From NCBI RefSeq assembly GCF_910592395.1, contig NC_088315.1, forward strand, positions 4,902,501-4,966,500: a DNA stretch of 64,000 nucleotides, written 5' to 3'. The notes beneath the pieces were generated by a model. The model had not been told where the DNA came from and ran no database searches. It saw only the letters and a program-made list of their open reading frames with translations. Source of the DNA: Lineus longissimus (lineage: Eukaryota > Nemertea > Pilidiophora > Heteronemertea > Lineidae). A program made the translations under genes and the position numbers. This document shows positions 46,958 through 58,462 of the stretch, piece by piece (the stretch's first letter is position 1; each line of letters opens with the position of its first letter).

Positions 46958-47271
46958 TATAAACACGACAGCCTACCCGCCTGGCATAGTTAGCATCGAC
47001 CTGCTAGGAGGCACTTAGGCGTAAGGACACGTGAAAGTGACAAGTACTACTTCAGTTGGACTTACAGAAATTGACAAGCAATACTTCAGTTGGACTTAGT
47101 GAAACTGACAAGTGGAACTTCCAGTGGACTTAGTGAGTCTGCTGCTGAAATTGACGAATGCAAATGTAATTCGCTACCGACGGGTCTCATTCTGTCAATT
47201 GGACTAAGTGAAATTGACAACTGATTGTTTTAGTTATTTTTACGTGGATTAATTGGATTGTTATTTATTCG
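46958..47271 (+). ncRNA. Possible TATA-driven non-coding exon
   Basis: TATAAA at 46958 is followed about 310 bases later by CGGTGAGTG, a strong donor at 47272. The span between them contains no ATG and includes a short direct-repeat block. This is the layout of a 5' untranslated or non-coding first exon, but both signals are common and no transcript evidence can be given. Confidence 0.22.
47033..47222. repeat. 34-bp repeats, three tandem copies plus one apart
   Basis: TTCxAGTTGGACTTAxxGAAA and TTGACAAG alternate. The anchor GGACTTA or GGACTAA starts near 47051, 47085, 47119 and about 47195. The copies are diverged. Confidence 0.7.
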
Positions 47272-47279
47272 GTGAGTGT

Positions 47280-50200
47280 TATGCTTGATGTCGTGTAAAT
47301 GACAATTTCTCTTTTTCTCTTTATTTTTTTTAATCATTTTTTTATTGATTTTCAAAATCACGACAAGCCTTGATTTATTGTATTGGCATGTTTTTGCCTT
47401 CTAGAACTGTTTTCAAGGTATCAACCAGATATCAACATTAAGTATAATGCAGGTGGGTGATGTGTATAATCATGACCAGTACATTCTTTTACTTCAGTTT
47501 TGTGCTCATGCTTAGTGTGTGTAAATGAATCCTAAGTGTTCAGTACGTTCGTTATTCATATCAACCAGTGTCATACATTATTTTCGCCGTAAAGTTTGCA
47601 TTCTATTTTCCTGCCGAGGTAAAATCATCAGTCTCTTTTGGGAAGTAGTCCCCACGATTTGTTGCAGCCAGCATCACAGCAATGAGAGGCGAGTGCAAAG
47701 CACTGAAGTACAATGTACATCGGATGCCTCTGTGTCATTCTTAGTCATTCTTTCTCATAAGTCATCATTAACAACAGCAGAATTTTTTGGGGAAAACTAA
47801 GCTAGTGGTTGACTCTCCCAAAAGAGTTCTAAACCAACACTCTTGGGCTTGGCAGCTCAGAAAAGCTGCCCCCTTAAGAAGCCTATTAGAAAATCCCACT
47901 TATCTCCAAGCCAATAATTGTCCTTGATCGATTTATCGCCCGTCAAAACCACTCAACCCACTAGAGTCAAAAAACATTTTCATTATAGCTCAATGTACGA
48001 TCGATGGGGACCAAATCCGCTATGGACACAAAGACGAGGATGCTTGAGATCCCGGCTAAGGTGGAAACTGTTTCTGCCTTTCTACAATACCTTAACAACA
48101 CAACATAACCATCAAGAGAGGAAAGTGACGTGGTCAAGCTTGGCGTGCCTTTATTTAAATACTAGAAATTCTTATTTTCGGACAAGAATTTTTGCTACTG
48201 AAATTATCTTTCCAACCAAAATTCTTCGAACGTTAATAAACAATATAAAATATATTCATGGCTCATTCTGTCAGCAAACCACGAGTGAACAAAAAAAGGC
48301 AACTTATTGCTCCGAAAAAGCACTGCCGGGCCTTTTTTATTCGATCGCTCGGGGCATCGCCATCTATATATGCCATGGTTATCAAGCCATAGCCCAAAGC
48401 TAAGAATTAGCTCTCCTTCAAACAAAAGGCACGGAGTAATAATATTATGCATTTGATTGTCCCGCTGTTCTGCCGAGAGCTATATGAAATTGACATTGGT
48501 TCGTCACGTTAATTCATTAATTAGGTTTTTGCAGCGTATTCTGCTGTTGTTTTCGGTGCTGTTCGGTGAAATGAAAAAGGTATGGGAGAGTTTGTGTTAC
48601 CTAAACAGCGTTTGTCTGCTAAATATTCTGATTCAGGGCCTGCACACTCTCTGCAAAGACTTGCGTTTAGGCCCTGAATCTGTCTATTCAAACATTTTCC
48701 AAAAATCAAACGGAAGTGCTGCCACCTATCTTTGAGCATGACCTCTGGTTGATGATTTCTCAATTTACGATCACATTGTGAATTTTACATCTAGAATTTC
48801 CATCTATCAATTAAACATAATTTGTAGTTGCAGTGTCCGTCAGTAATTCTGGCTTAGCTTACCCATAGTAGCTCCTAGTTGTGGCAACATTTATGTTGTA
48901 GAGTTTAACAGCAATCTATACATTTTCGAACCCAGCGTATTAACTTTGGGATGCGGAGAACGAATTCAAAACTATCAAAGATCAACTCGGCGACTATCTC
49001 AGTCATAAGCCACACCACATTGTAAATGACACGCAAGCATGAAAGCTACTATATTTAAGGATTTTACAAACCGTGGGGTTCCCTATATCACCGATATTGG
49101 CCGAATAAAGCAGCTTTGTCAGTTAAGTGCTAATATAAACCGTAATTTCTTTCATGAAATACCATTTGGCATGCAGATAAAAATGTCCTTTCATAAGTCT
49201 TATAATGAATAAATACAATAATTAGCTTGTAAAGGAGGTTCATACATTGAGATCATTTAGAGCTACTTAATTTACAAATTTGGATTCATAACTATCATCA
49301 AGAACTATTGGGGGGCTCATTCGGTTGGCTAAATGAAGACGATAACTAACTGTGGTTTGAAAAAGTCCCTCCTTTTAATTTTTTCTTGTATGCATAATAC
49401 ATGGAGGTTAAAATGTGGACTGCAACTAGAAGTATCATGGTATAGCTTGTTGTGTTTGTCATGAACGGCAGTGCTGCCTAGTCGCCTAGTACTGTAGGTA
49501 CTTAACATTAAAAAAGCCAAAGACGAGATTTTAAGCTCAATTATTCCACGGAACATGATTATTATATATATTGAACAAGTGTTATGGCGTCGTATGTCTA
49601 AGGGATCAAAAAGGGATTAAAGAAATGCACCTGTAACAAGGGATACTGTGTAATTGCGTGATCTATGCGCCGTTTGGATTATGGCTGCATAACATGACGA
49701 AGGACCTATTGGACCTAGGATGCCAGTCAATGACGCTATTCCATGCTTTGCAAAGCAAGACCAGGAAACTTCTTCCTCAGAGATAGTTTGATACAAATTT
49801 TTGCAAACATATGATATAGCTTTAATGAAATAAAACGTTGTTGGATGTCCGAGTAACACAATTATTAACGGGCGAGTCAGAACGTGACCACATATAAAGC
49901 TGTTCATTACCAATTTACTCAACTCTATTAAACGCTGTTGGCAAATTTCACGAATGTTTGGCATAGAATTTCAACAAACATATTCCTATTGTAAAATTCT
50001 GTCATCTTTGTTGGATTTTATCACGTTTATTCTTATAATCTTTTCAAGAATGTTTTCCCAATACCTTGTCCCCATCTCGTCACACCAAAGATCTTGTCTT
50101 CCTTTTATTCGCCTTTGTACAATTTAAGATGTACCATACAAGTTCCTAATAGGAGAAAAATCTCAATGATCTTGTAAAAACCATGATACTAGTTTAAACA

Positions 50201-51100
50201 TTTGACACAGTTTTACCCGTTTTCATTCAGTTGTGTAGTCTTTATCACTTTTTCACGAAGACAACACCCAAGTTTTTGTGTTACAAAAACTTGTTTCGTT
50301 TCGTATACCTTGATCGGTAGGACGGCCAGTGACCTCTACCTTGTGCGGGGCATTTCTAAATACAAAGTGTCAAACATTCAATACGATTAAAATATGTCGC
50401 AGAGAAAAACTTGGGGCGATTTAGAATTGCACCAGCTTTGTGATACCAAATAATAACAGGTTATGGGCATTTGCAATAATTGAAGATTTGATGTAGCCTT
50501 ACATTTAAAATTGTTAAAGCGCGCTGCATGTGTTTCGACCGACTCACTCATTTCAAATTCACGCGTGAATTACTAAGTAAAATAGAGCGATTTTCCTTAA
50601 AATTGATCTTATATTGCGATAATTATAGTGCAAAATGTACCTGTGTCATTTGAATTTATCTCACACGAATTTTACAATAGAAAATATAAAAACTCCCCGG
50701 TTCGACAACGACAAAATATTTAAGTACCGGTACGCACAAAGTAGCATTATGACATGACAGGTTGAAATTTGAATCATGCCTCGGTCACCAAACACAAAAC
50801 GGGATGTCTCCGCAGAATACTTATTCGTCATGTTCCCACTTAATTATTTCTACTGCATTTAGAGTTAAATTGAACAAGTCTGATTCGATTCAAATTGGGC
50901 TGAATCACTTCAAGGAGTTCTTTCTTTACTGGTCATAAATCTTTCTCGTGAGGTGTTCGTGTGTCAATACTCGCAGTAACATCTCATCATACATGAAAAT
51001 AGATAAAGGTATCGCTAAACTTCCCACTTCTAGTATTTTTACTCTCAGAGTTAGAGTTAGAGATTGATTTTTTTCAAACATTTCGAGTTAAATTTTATGG
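47280..51100. other. Spacer with hairpin
   Basis: A 161-codon plus frame at 47918-48403 has AT-rich, motif-free sequence. Frames of 115 (49617-49964, minus) and 92 codons (48457-48735, plus) are likewise unsupported. The hairpin at 48630-48680 is listed separately. Confidence 0.4.
48630..48680. ncRNA. Perfect 12-bp hairpin with extended arms
   Basis: GATTCAGGGCCT and AGGCCCTGAATC pair perfectly around a 27-base loop. Outside, TGTCTGCTAAATATTCT and its opposite arm (TGTCTATTCAAACA) pair imperfectly for about another 15 bases. Overall size, near 90 bases, would fit a pre-miRNA or a small inverted-repeat element. No seed is recognised. Confidence 0.3.
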
Positions 51101-51173
51101 CGCAGTGTTGAGGGGGAAGTACATTGAAATGTACGCATTGTTGTACATGTATTTTCCCTCCAGACCAACCAAG

Positions 51174-51308
51174 ATGGCGGCGAACGAATGTGCATGTTGC
51201 TATTGTGGGGTCGAAATCTGTTGCCTACAGCCTCTTTCAGAATCCGTATCATTCACCAGAGATAGCACTGTTGTTATTCATCCTCTTTGTTCAAAATCAT
51301 CAAACTGA
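51174..51308 (+). CDS. Cys-rich 44-residue ORF at a YY1-type start
   Basis: AACCAAGATGGCGGCG is the classic YY1/translation-start overlap seen at animal housekeeping genes. The product opens MAANECACCYCGVEICC, with seven cysteines in the first 20 residues in CxCCxC spacing that might bind metal, then becomes polar. A pyrimidine-rich ATTTTCCCTCCAG just upstream could be an acceptor. A second frame over the same bases is open to 51351, so the reading frame is uncertain. Confidence 0.27.
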   Translation: MAANECACCYCGVEICCLQPLSESVSFTRDSTVVIHPLCSKSSN

Positions 51309-51309
51309 A

Positions 51310-52705
51310 ATGATAGGACTTCGTTTACCTTCATTTGTTCCCAATCTATAAGTATCTGCTCCATACGATATTCAATACGTTATAACAAGTGGAGAAAAAC
51401 AACAACACGGTCCAGGTCACTTCGCAAATACTGGTAATTCCTGTTTGTGAATCTGTGTTGACAGATATCATCATCAGAACACCTTTGTCACCAAGCTAAA
51501 GAGCATCTATTCCAGCATAAATTGACAAGAATCACCTGATGTTCCGACGGCAGTGATGTTCTTCTTGGGATGGACAAACCATTTTAGGTCGTGTGCCTTT
51601 GTGTCAAAAGCCCCGGTTCCATCTCTCTGTGATGCTTTCTGATTTTGCAATCCTGCCAATAATTACAACGGATAAGTCAAAACAAATTAGCAATATCTAT
51701 GGCCAGGATCCCGGTAAAAGGTCCTGATGCACCTGCAAAAGTTTTTTTCCGCGTCTGCTGTAAAGGTCACGTGACTTGCTATTTAATCCTTCAAATGTAA
51801 CTAATTTGACGAAGACCACTTTGAAACATTTTGAAAACGTTTTATCAATTAACTTCAGTTTCAAACGCTGCCCGTACTAATTGTCAAAATAAAACAGCGC
51901 AGAGTCAATTAACTGTGTCACTAGAGTTGACGCAAAAGGTTGGTATAAAACAGGACACAGGCGCAACCGTGTACGGAACGAAGGGATCGTTTTTGTAATA
52001 GTTAGTTGTAATAGTTAACACTTGTGGCAAGTGTATCTTAGGCAGGGGGTGGTTGCTAAAAGAGGGACGCATGCCAGTTCGATTATGATACAAAGATCTC
52101 CCTCGGTTCCGTTCAGCGTGCGCTTCAAGTTCTGCCTCAAACGGCATCGGATTGTTCTGACATTTTTCATCACTTGTGAGTCAGCCATCTCATAACTCAC
52201 AACAAAGATATATTGCATATAATTAAAGAAGTAACTTACTCATTAATGTAATATCTAATAGCCGCAGTCATGACGTTTAGGTCTGAACACAGAGAGAGAG
52301 CATGATATGGTATTAAATTCCCTATGCATAAAATTGCCCTTTTGGTAACAAGTTTCTCTTCATGCAACAAACAGCCTGTTTAACCGACATTAGAATCGTA
52401 TCAGGCAGTGAGCTCTCTCCGTAAGTCGCCTCGCTTCTCTATAATCCCTTATTGTGAACGACAATGTAGCAAAACACCCTGATCAAAATCTCTGCGGGTA
52501 GTTGAAATTTTGCTTTCACGAGCGGACATTTCACAAAAAACACCTGATTAAAGTTACGAACTTTGGTAATTTCTTCAAAAGATAAAATCTCGAATTCTCA
52601 CGTTCCATTCATATCGCTACGGGTGTGAATTTTTTGATAATATCATTTATCTGATGCGAAATAAGCGAATAATTAACACAGATTCCTGACCAGCTGTCAG
52701 AGAAT
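51310..52705. other. Spacer
   Basis: Two overlapping minus frames (51905-52218) lack motifs. Nothing else was seen. Confidence 0.45.
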
Positions 52706-52711
52706 TTAACA

Positions 52712-52879
52712 ATGGCGCCCATGCTCCGATCACTAGTGACGCCTATTAGCGGATTGATGAACCTTCATCGCGCGCCTCAAAGACACCGCCCACTGTGCAA
52801 TTTTGAAGTAGATACAACCCATTGTCAAGACGAGATACCTAATTACCGGTGCTGGAAAAAAATCGAAAATTATTATTGA
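52712..52879 (+). CDS. Unrecognised 55-residue ORF
   Basis: AACAATGGCGCCC opens a frame starting MAPMLRSLVTPISGLMNLHR, arginine-bearing and free of acidic residues for 30 positions, like a mitochondrial presequence. It continues with a more acidic segment holding three cysteines (LCNF, HCQD, RCWK). The first 100 bases are GC-rich against AT-rich flanks. No homologue is recognised. Confidence 0.25.
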   Translation: MAPMLRSLVTPISGLMNLHRAPQRHRPLCNFEVDTTHCQDEIPNYRCWKKIENYY

Positions 52880-53076
52880 AATTTCATATTTGCAATTACG
52901 GAATATAGGAACTCATTCCTTTCGTTACGTGCGAGGGATCCTCTGAAAACTATAGGTATCAATCGAAAATTCGAGTTAATTTCATTCCGACTTTAACCAA
53001 TAAATGCAAACAATATCGACAGCAACAACACCGCGATTTGTTATTTTGCTGAGATGAAATCTGCAGGAGTTACGCT

Positions 53077-53358
53077 TTGGGGCAGGATTTCATATTCTAT
53101 GTACCCTTGAATGCACCCTTCTACGTCAAACCGCCTTTATTTTTCCACCACCCTGATGAGGGTGATTTTCATCGCCATCTCAATCACCCAGCAGCATTCT
53201 TGACAACTCCCCTTATTCATCGCCAGATCTATAATGCAGGAGAGCAGGCAGACAAAAGCATTGACTCTAGGCGCATCCCAGTTCATGGAGCTGACCCGAC
53301 TTCTCAGTGTGGAGAGAAATTGTCAAAAACGCCGGGCATTGAGAGTAATAAATTGTAA
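53077..53358 (+). CDS. Unrecognised His-rich ORF or exon
   Basis: A 93-codon plus frame without an ATG near its start has protein-like codons from about 53146 (HHPDEGDFHRHLNHPAAF) to a TAA. A pyrimidine-rich tract ending in CACCCAG at 53192 could be an acceptor, making the rest a terminal exon. No domain is recognised. Confidence 0.18.
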   Translation: MGQDFIFYVPLNAPFYVKPPLFFHHPDEGDFHRHLNHPAAFLTTPLIHRQIYNAGEQADKSIDSRRIPVHGADPTSQCGEKLSKTPGIESNKL

Positions 53359-53561
53359 AGAATGGTAGAGATAGAGCATTTCGAGTGAGATGCGAGCGAC
53401 GGGAACGTATCACTGGATTTCAGCTTTACGGCGTCAGAAAATAATTTGCTTCGTCCGGTAAGAGAACTATCCACTCGTCGCGGGGATTCTCAAGACGACA
53501 ACTTGAAAAAACTCCACAGAAACTGTGCAAGAAAAACTCGAGCAAGAAAGAACCATGTGCA

Positions 53562-53750
53562 ATGATACTGGCATGGGCTTTCATTCATTTCTATTTCGAA
53601 CTTACTGCTGACCTGAAATTGCCAGGTCGTGATCTGTTGGAGAGGCGTGGACAGAGACTGCAGGGGACCCTCCGGACTTTGCTCGAAGCTCGCCGGATCA
53701 GTCAAAGGCAGTGTCGCTGCTGCGAGTGCACGCACGGGCATCGATCCTGA
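53562..53750 (+). CDS. GC-rich ORF, strand ambiguous
   Basis: On the plus strand an ATG-led 62-residue frame begins MILAWAFIHFYFELTA, signal-like, then has a basic helix (LLERRGQRLQGTLRTLLEAR) and ends CRCCECTHGHRS. On the minus strand the same bases hold a possible internal exon (53613-53746) between an acceptor-like TTCCCGGTGTCTCTCAG and a CAG|GTCAGC, reading PLTDPASFEQSPEGPLQS. Only one can be real and I cannot choose. The patch is clearly GC-rich. Confidence 0.22.
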   Translation: MILAWAFIHFYFELTADLKLPGRDLLERRGQRLQGTLRTLLEARRISQRQCRCCECTHGHRS

Positions 53751-53759
53751 GAGACACCG

Positions 53760-54900
53760 GGAAGACGTTACTCCGGAATTATTCTTGTAAATTAAAGGAC
53801 TATGTTATGCGTGGTAAGACCGATTCCTGACTGCATTGATTAGGACTGCCAAGATTTACAGACTGAGGAGGAGGAATTCTTACCGTACACGTTAGTGGAT
53901 AGATAGCCGCAGATTGAACGGAGCTTGTGAAGTTGAATTCGCCCGAGGGATCCGCAGAAAAAAACATGAGCAGAAGCTTAACGTGATCTTTTGGCTAAAA
54001 AAGTTCTTCAAAAACATGGGCAAATATTAATGTTTTTAAATACTTTAAATGGAATACGCAAACTCCGATTTTTCTTGTGTTTATAGTGTGTCCCAGTCCT
54101 ATATCATATTCAAGTCAAGGTTCCGACAGAAGTGACTTTCTAGGAATTCGAAATATTCTGGCAAGCAATAATTTTTTATAGGCAAACCGATAATTTTGGT
54201 ATCGAACTAATTGAGCTAAATACGTAACCTCATGCCCGAAACCCCGGGACCAAAACACGAGGTATCCATGGTAAATAGCTGTATAGGAGAAACTTCCCGG
54301 GAAAGGCCACACCAGGATGGAAAAGATTTACGATGTCCCCTGCCCCGCGAGTGCAGCTAATCCGCTACCATAACAGCTAGGACTTATAAGAATATAGATA
54401 TGAAAGTGTAATCGTTTAGGTGGAGGCAGTACTATTTTATCACTCGAGGTAATCGGACGTGTTTCTGTGACTTTCTAAGGTTTGTGCATGTTTTATTTAG
54501 TTTCTCAATTGAAACAATCCTGTTCGTGTTGTGAATTATTGCCAATACTTTTGATTAATTCTCTGTAGGCCTATTCGTGGTAGCGCACCATCTCCTAGGC
54601 CAATGAGGCCCAGAAAATTCTGCCTGAAACTTGAATTTATTAGGCCCAGCGCTGGTCCTGCTATGAATCTATTCATTTTGTTCTATGTACCAACATTTTT
54701 GGGCTCGGCTGTTTCTCTCTTGTCATTTGCACCTTCACTCTGATACCCGCTAAAGCGTCTTCTATTTCTTCATCGTTGCATAAATTGCTTGTCCACCCAC
54801 TCACTCTCAGCTCATTTCAACATCGCCAAGAGCACCAGGCGGCATGACTGGCAGTCTCACCCAAACATCATTAGACACACTAATTTCCCCCCACAATTTA
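53760..54900. other. Spacer
   Basis: No supported gene. GTAGGCCTA occurs at 54565. A 65-codon minus frame (54115-54312) lacks a motif. Confidence 0.45.
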
Positions 54901-54943
54901 CACCTTGTGTCTCCCCTCCAACACTTCGGAGCCAGTTAGCTCC

Positions 54944-55129
54944 ATGACTGTCTCTTTTGAGCTCCCTCATCCCGTATCGCCGGAAGCACCGGTGGCTTCC
55001 CCGCGACTCCGACCATCTGACGCGGTTATAGATCAAACTCCTGCGAAACCATTGCACAAATCTAATAGAAACATTGATATTATGAGTCTCCGAGATTTGC
55101 ACATTGTCCCAATGGTCGCTCCACCATGA
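54944..55129 (+). CDS. Proline-rich 61-residue ORF, coding-like codons
   Basis: From the ATG at 54944 the product (MTVSFELPHPVSPEAPVASP at its start) is proline/serine-rich and disordered for about 40 residues, then forms a short charged helix (NIDIMSLRDLHIV) before a TGA. Third positions favour C and G. The upstream bases CTCCCCTCCAACACTTCGGAGCCAG resemble an acceptor, so this may be a terminal exon. ATTAAA, a common variant poly(A) signal, overlaps the end of the stop region at 55129. The opposite-strand frame looks less natural. Family unknown. Confidence 0.3.
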   Translation: MTVSFELPHPVSPEAPVASPRLRPSDAVIDQTPAKPLHKSNRNIDIMSLRDLHIVPMVAPP

Positions 55130-55134
55130 TTAAA

Positions 55135-56560
55135 GATTTAATTAGGACGGTGCAAATTGATGTCAATTTGAGATTGAAACTCGCGGCGTGATGACGGCAA
55201 TTTCACCACTGCATTGCTACAGATAACACAAGATTTGTTATTTGTAAGTAAACATCTTTAGGCCGGCAGTTAAAATATTTGAAGAAAATTTTCAATTATT
55301 CATCATATTTACGAATAGCTATCTGCGATACATGTGAACACAATGTCTACAAATTTGTCTTCTAACTTGGCAAATATCAAAACACGGTCATTTGGCTTAA
55401 TCTTTCATCAAGTTAAAAAAAGGTTATTCTAATCGTTTTGATCAAACATTTTGAATTTCACCTCGTATTTATTAAAAAAGTAACATTTTAAACCACGACA
55501 TTTGTTTTACTGTCATCATCTGGTGTTTTCAACGTACCATGAGCACACACGACAAAACCCCAACTCTTTCCCATGATGATAGAGGAGATTTTTATCCAAT
55601 GTTTAGATGCAGGTGTACGGCGATTCACATGTGCAGCTAACCATCATGATGTTTCCATTGATTGTCACACCTTCCTACTATCGCTGTATCTCGGTAGGCC
55701 ACAGCCTTAATTTGGACATTCGTGCTAGAGGACAGCGATAACACGGCGAGACGTTCGAAAAATTTAGGGGGTACAGGTACAGTTACTTAAATTTTTCAGC
55801 AACATACAAAAAACAGATTCATCAGGTTCCAATGTCATACGTACATCTGTAAACAAATGGGCCAGACACCAAAGTTCGTTTTACAATTTCTAACCGTCTC
55901 TCAATTATATATTTTCAGATTCTGACTGAATTTTACATTCACTCAGAATTCAACTCGACCTTCTTAGGTCGAAACACAAGGTGCTAAACGTAGGATATAT
56001 ACAGCGCCAAGAGGCTTGCCAATCTACCGTCAAAACGTCGGAGGAATCCTGCCAAAATTACGGCCTCACTTGGTTCACCTGAAGACACACCCATGCCAGC
56101 CAAAGGTAGGTCGAAGTCCTATCTATTCCTCTTAGTGGGTGATGCTCTCCTCGTCAGCCTTCCTTTTTTCTTGAATGTGCAGGGCCGGGTCATTTGAGTA
56201 AGCTTTGGTATATAGCGGTGGTAACACTTTTGACATGACTGCCAACACTTCCCGGATAAAACCTTAAATATTTGCTCTCCAAATATTGTTGCCGTATCCC
56301 GGATAAGGAAAACTTCATATGTCTTTACTCGTCATGGCAAGTACGGATTAATATAATCTACACTTGGTCAGAGTACAGCGCATAAACCATGAAACTATTT
56401 TAACTATAGTGCATCACAGGTCAACGAAATCTTCCAGAACGTACATCATGTTGCGGCCTACCAAACTCTTCGACCTGCATCGGTCTTGACAGCTAACATC
56501 TTAAGAATCATTTTGCACAATCAAAAAGTGTCCTAAATTCATTCATGGCGAATTAAAGGA
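55135..56560. other. AT-rich spacer
   Basis: No ORF over 60 codons. Nothing was recognised. Confidence 0.5.
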
Positions 56561-56565
56561 TCACT

Positions 56566-56796
56566 ATGGTTTTTAATGTGTGCAAAGATGCCTTGTCATC
56601 GTTGTTTAAATACCGAGTATCAGTTCCTTTGACCCTTTGGGAACCCACAATGATACCGATTCGTGTCATGGTCAAAAATCTCAGAAAAGGGGTGAACATC
56701 GCGATTAGCAAAGCGTGGTGTGTGAAAGACTGGCATATCTTCATTGTAACCTGTTTTGCTGTTACTCTGGTTGCAGAGGAAATTCATGTTTGGTGA
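56566..56796 (+). CDS. Unrecognised 76-residue ORF
   Basis: The frame starts with ATG (MVFNVCKDALSSLFKYRVSV), has a basic middle (RVMVKNLRKGVNIAISK) and a hydrophobic C-terminal stretch (IFIVTCFAVTLVAEE) that could span a membrane. The shadow minus frame covers the same bases. Composition is its only support. Confidence 0.2.
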   Translation: MVFNVCKDALSSLFKYRVSVPLTLWEPTMIPIRVMVKNLRKGVNIAISKAWCVKDWHIFIVTCFAVTLVAEEIHVW

Positions 56797-56799
56797 GCC

Positions 56800-57860
56800 T
56801 GGCGCCAGGGTCTCACGTGACCTGAGACAATTTGAACACGTTTACAGTTCACAGTTGAAAACATAGTTTGGTCGCACTTCAATACTACTTGCAGTCAAAT
56901 GTACACTTTGGTTGCAGACGTGCATTTTGGTGTACTCATTCCCCAGGGCAAAAGAAAAACCATTGACCTAAAACATTCACAAAATGCACGCTACGCTAAC
57001 ATAGCACATTCCATGTACATTCACACCATCGGTTATTAAATTGGTAGATCTATTAAAAACTATATCGATTCTCATCCATTGAGACTAATATTTGCAATCT
57101 TACAGCTGACGATGCTATAATTATTACAAGGAATCAATAAAGTCGTGGTAGGCCTTCCCGTTCATTTACATAGATGAAGTCATTAAACACATTACATATG
57201 CTGGCAAAATTTCAAAGGAATCTGAAAATAATAGCCTATATCGTACCGAAGAAAAAACAACAATACAAATAATATGATACGAGAAAGAAGTGTTTTACGA
57301 TACACTGAAAAATGCTTATGCGTAGCAATGCACGGCCGATTCGAAACCCATACCTCACCAATCCCGCTTCAAGAGTACATGTCCTATAAAGACTACGGCC
57401 AACTGGAGTGACATCAACCCAGTTCCTCGCTATCGTATCTGGTGTGATCTTCATTTCCGAACGATGAAGAAATCTCGGCAGATTATCAGAGCGCTAATTT
57501 GAGGCTTGGGAACGATGACCGGCGTAATTAACATCGGCAATAGATTACTTTCCCCGCTGCTGTGCTGTGGTGTCCTGATTGCAGGGGCGAAGATGTAGTA
57601 TCGGAAACATAGATGAGATAGATACATTGTGGGACAAACTCGAGCCTATTCCGATATGAATTGAAGTTTGTCTTGGGTTGAGGAAAGACCTCACAACTGC
57701 TGTTCAACAATGGTCAAATTTCTTCTTTCATTTGGTCTCTGCATGCATAACACTGCTGAAAGCAAACTTTAGGCAATCAGGAACTGCATGGATATCCAAG
57801 CAGATTTTACAAGATTTTGAGCTTAGGTATGACTGTGTATCGTTTCTGTGATGCATAGGA
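56800..57860. other. Spacer
   Basis: Short minus frames of 60-74 codons at 57236-57952 without motifs. Nothing else was recognised. Confidence 0.4.
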
Positions 57861-57863
57861 GCC

Positions 57864-58263
57864 ATGCACGGACGGGACCTAGCCATCGTGCATATCCAAG
57901 CTAGATTTGGAGTGGACCACCCCCGCCCACCAGCCGCTCCATCACCCATCAAACCACCTAAACATCAGATTTCTTCCCCAGTCAAAAGTTTAAGCACCGT
58001 TTTTAATTACGTTAGGCGCTACATTGGGAGAGACCATTCAGGGAACGAATCACCCATATTTTGGTTTATTCAGTCATGTCTTAAACGGTGCCAATCCTGC
58101 GCAAAATTTATATAAGCGTCTTGAGATGTGCCCAAACACAAAGAAGGGTAGTAGCATCCCGTTACTGCCCTCTTCCCGCAACCTGAATACCCCGTTACCC
58201 CGCTCAAGTGCTAGTATTCATAGCCGTTGTCGGAGTAGTAACCCTTGCACCCTTCCCCTCTGA
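57864..58263 (+). pseudogene. Two overlapping coding-like frames
   Basis: An ATG-led 83-codon frame (57864-58115) opens MHGRDLAIVHIQARFGVDHP and is proline-rich around residues 24-40. From 58024 the next frame is open for 79 codons (GTNHPYFGLFSHVLNGANPA and a Ser/Pro-rich tail) to a TGA. Both look protein-like and they overlap by about 90 bases. A frameshifted pseudogene, a sequencing indel or spliced exons would explain this. No family is recognised. Confidence 0.25.
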
Positions 58264-58462
58264 AGCACTCGGGATAATCTACCAGCATCGGGCCCTTTTG
58301 ATACCCCGACCTTTAATTTTGTCCCTTTCTGTCCTCATAACCCCCATCCTCTTGTGAAAATATGAAAATTCGTTTAATCCCCATCCGGCCTTGGCTTGGA
58401 CCTGGACCTGTATGTGAGGACTTCAAAAGTTTTGTGTCATCGTTTCCAAAACATACATTTTT

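Noticed and set aside
47918-48403. 161-codon plus ORF
   Set aside because: AT-rich random-looking composition, no ATG in good context, no motif, and a length reachable by chance.
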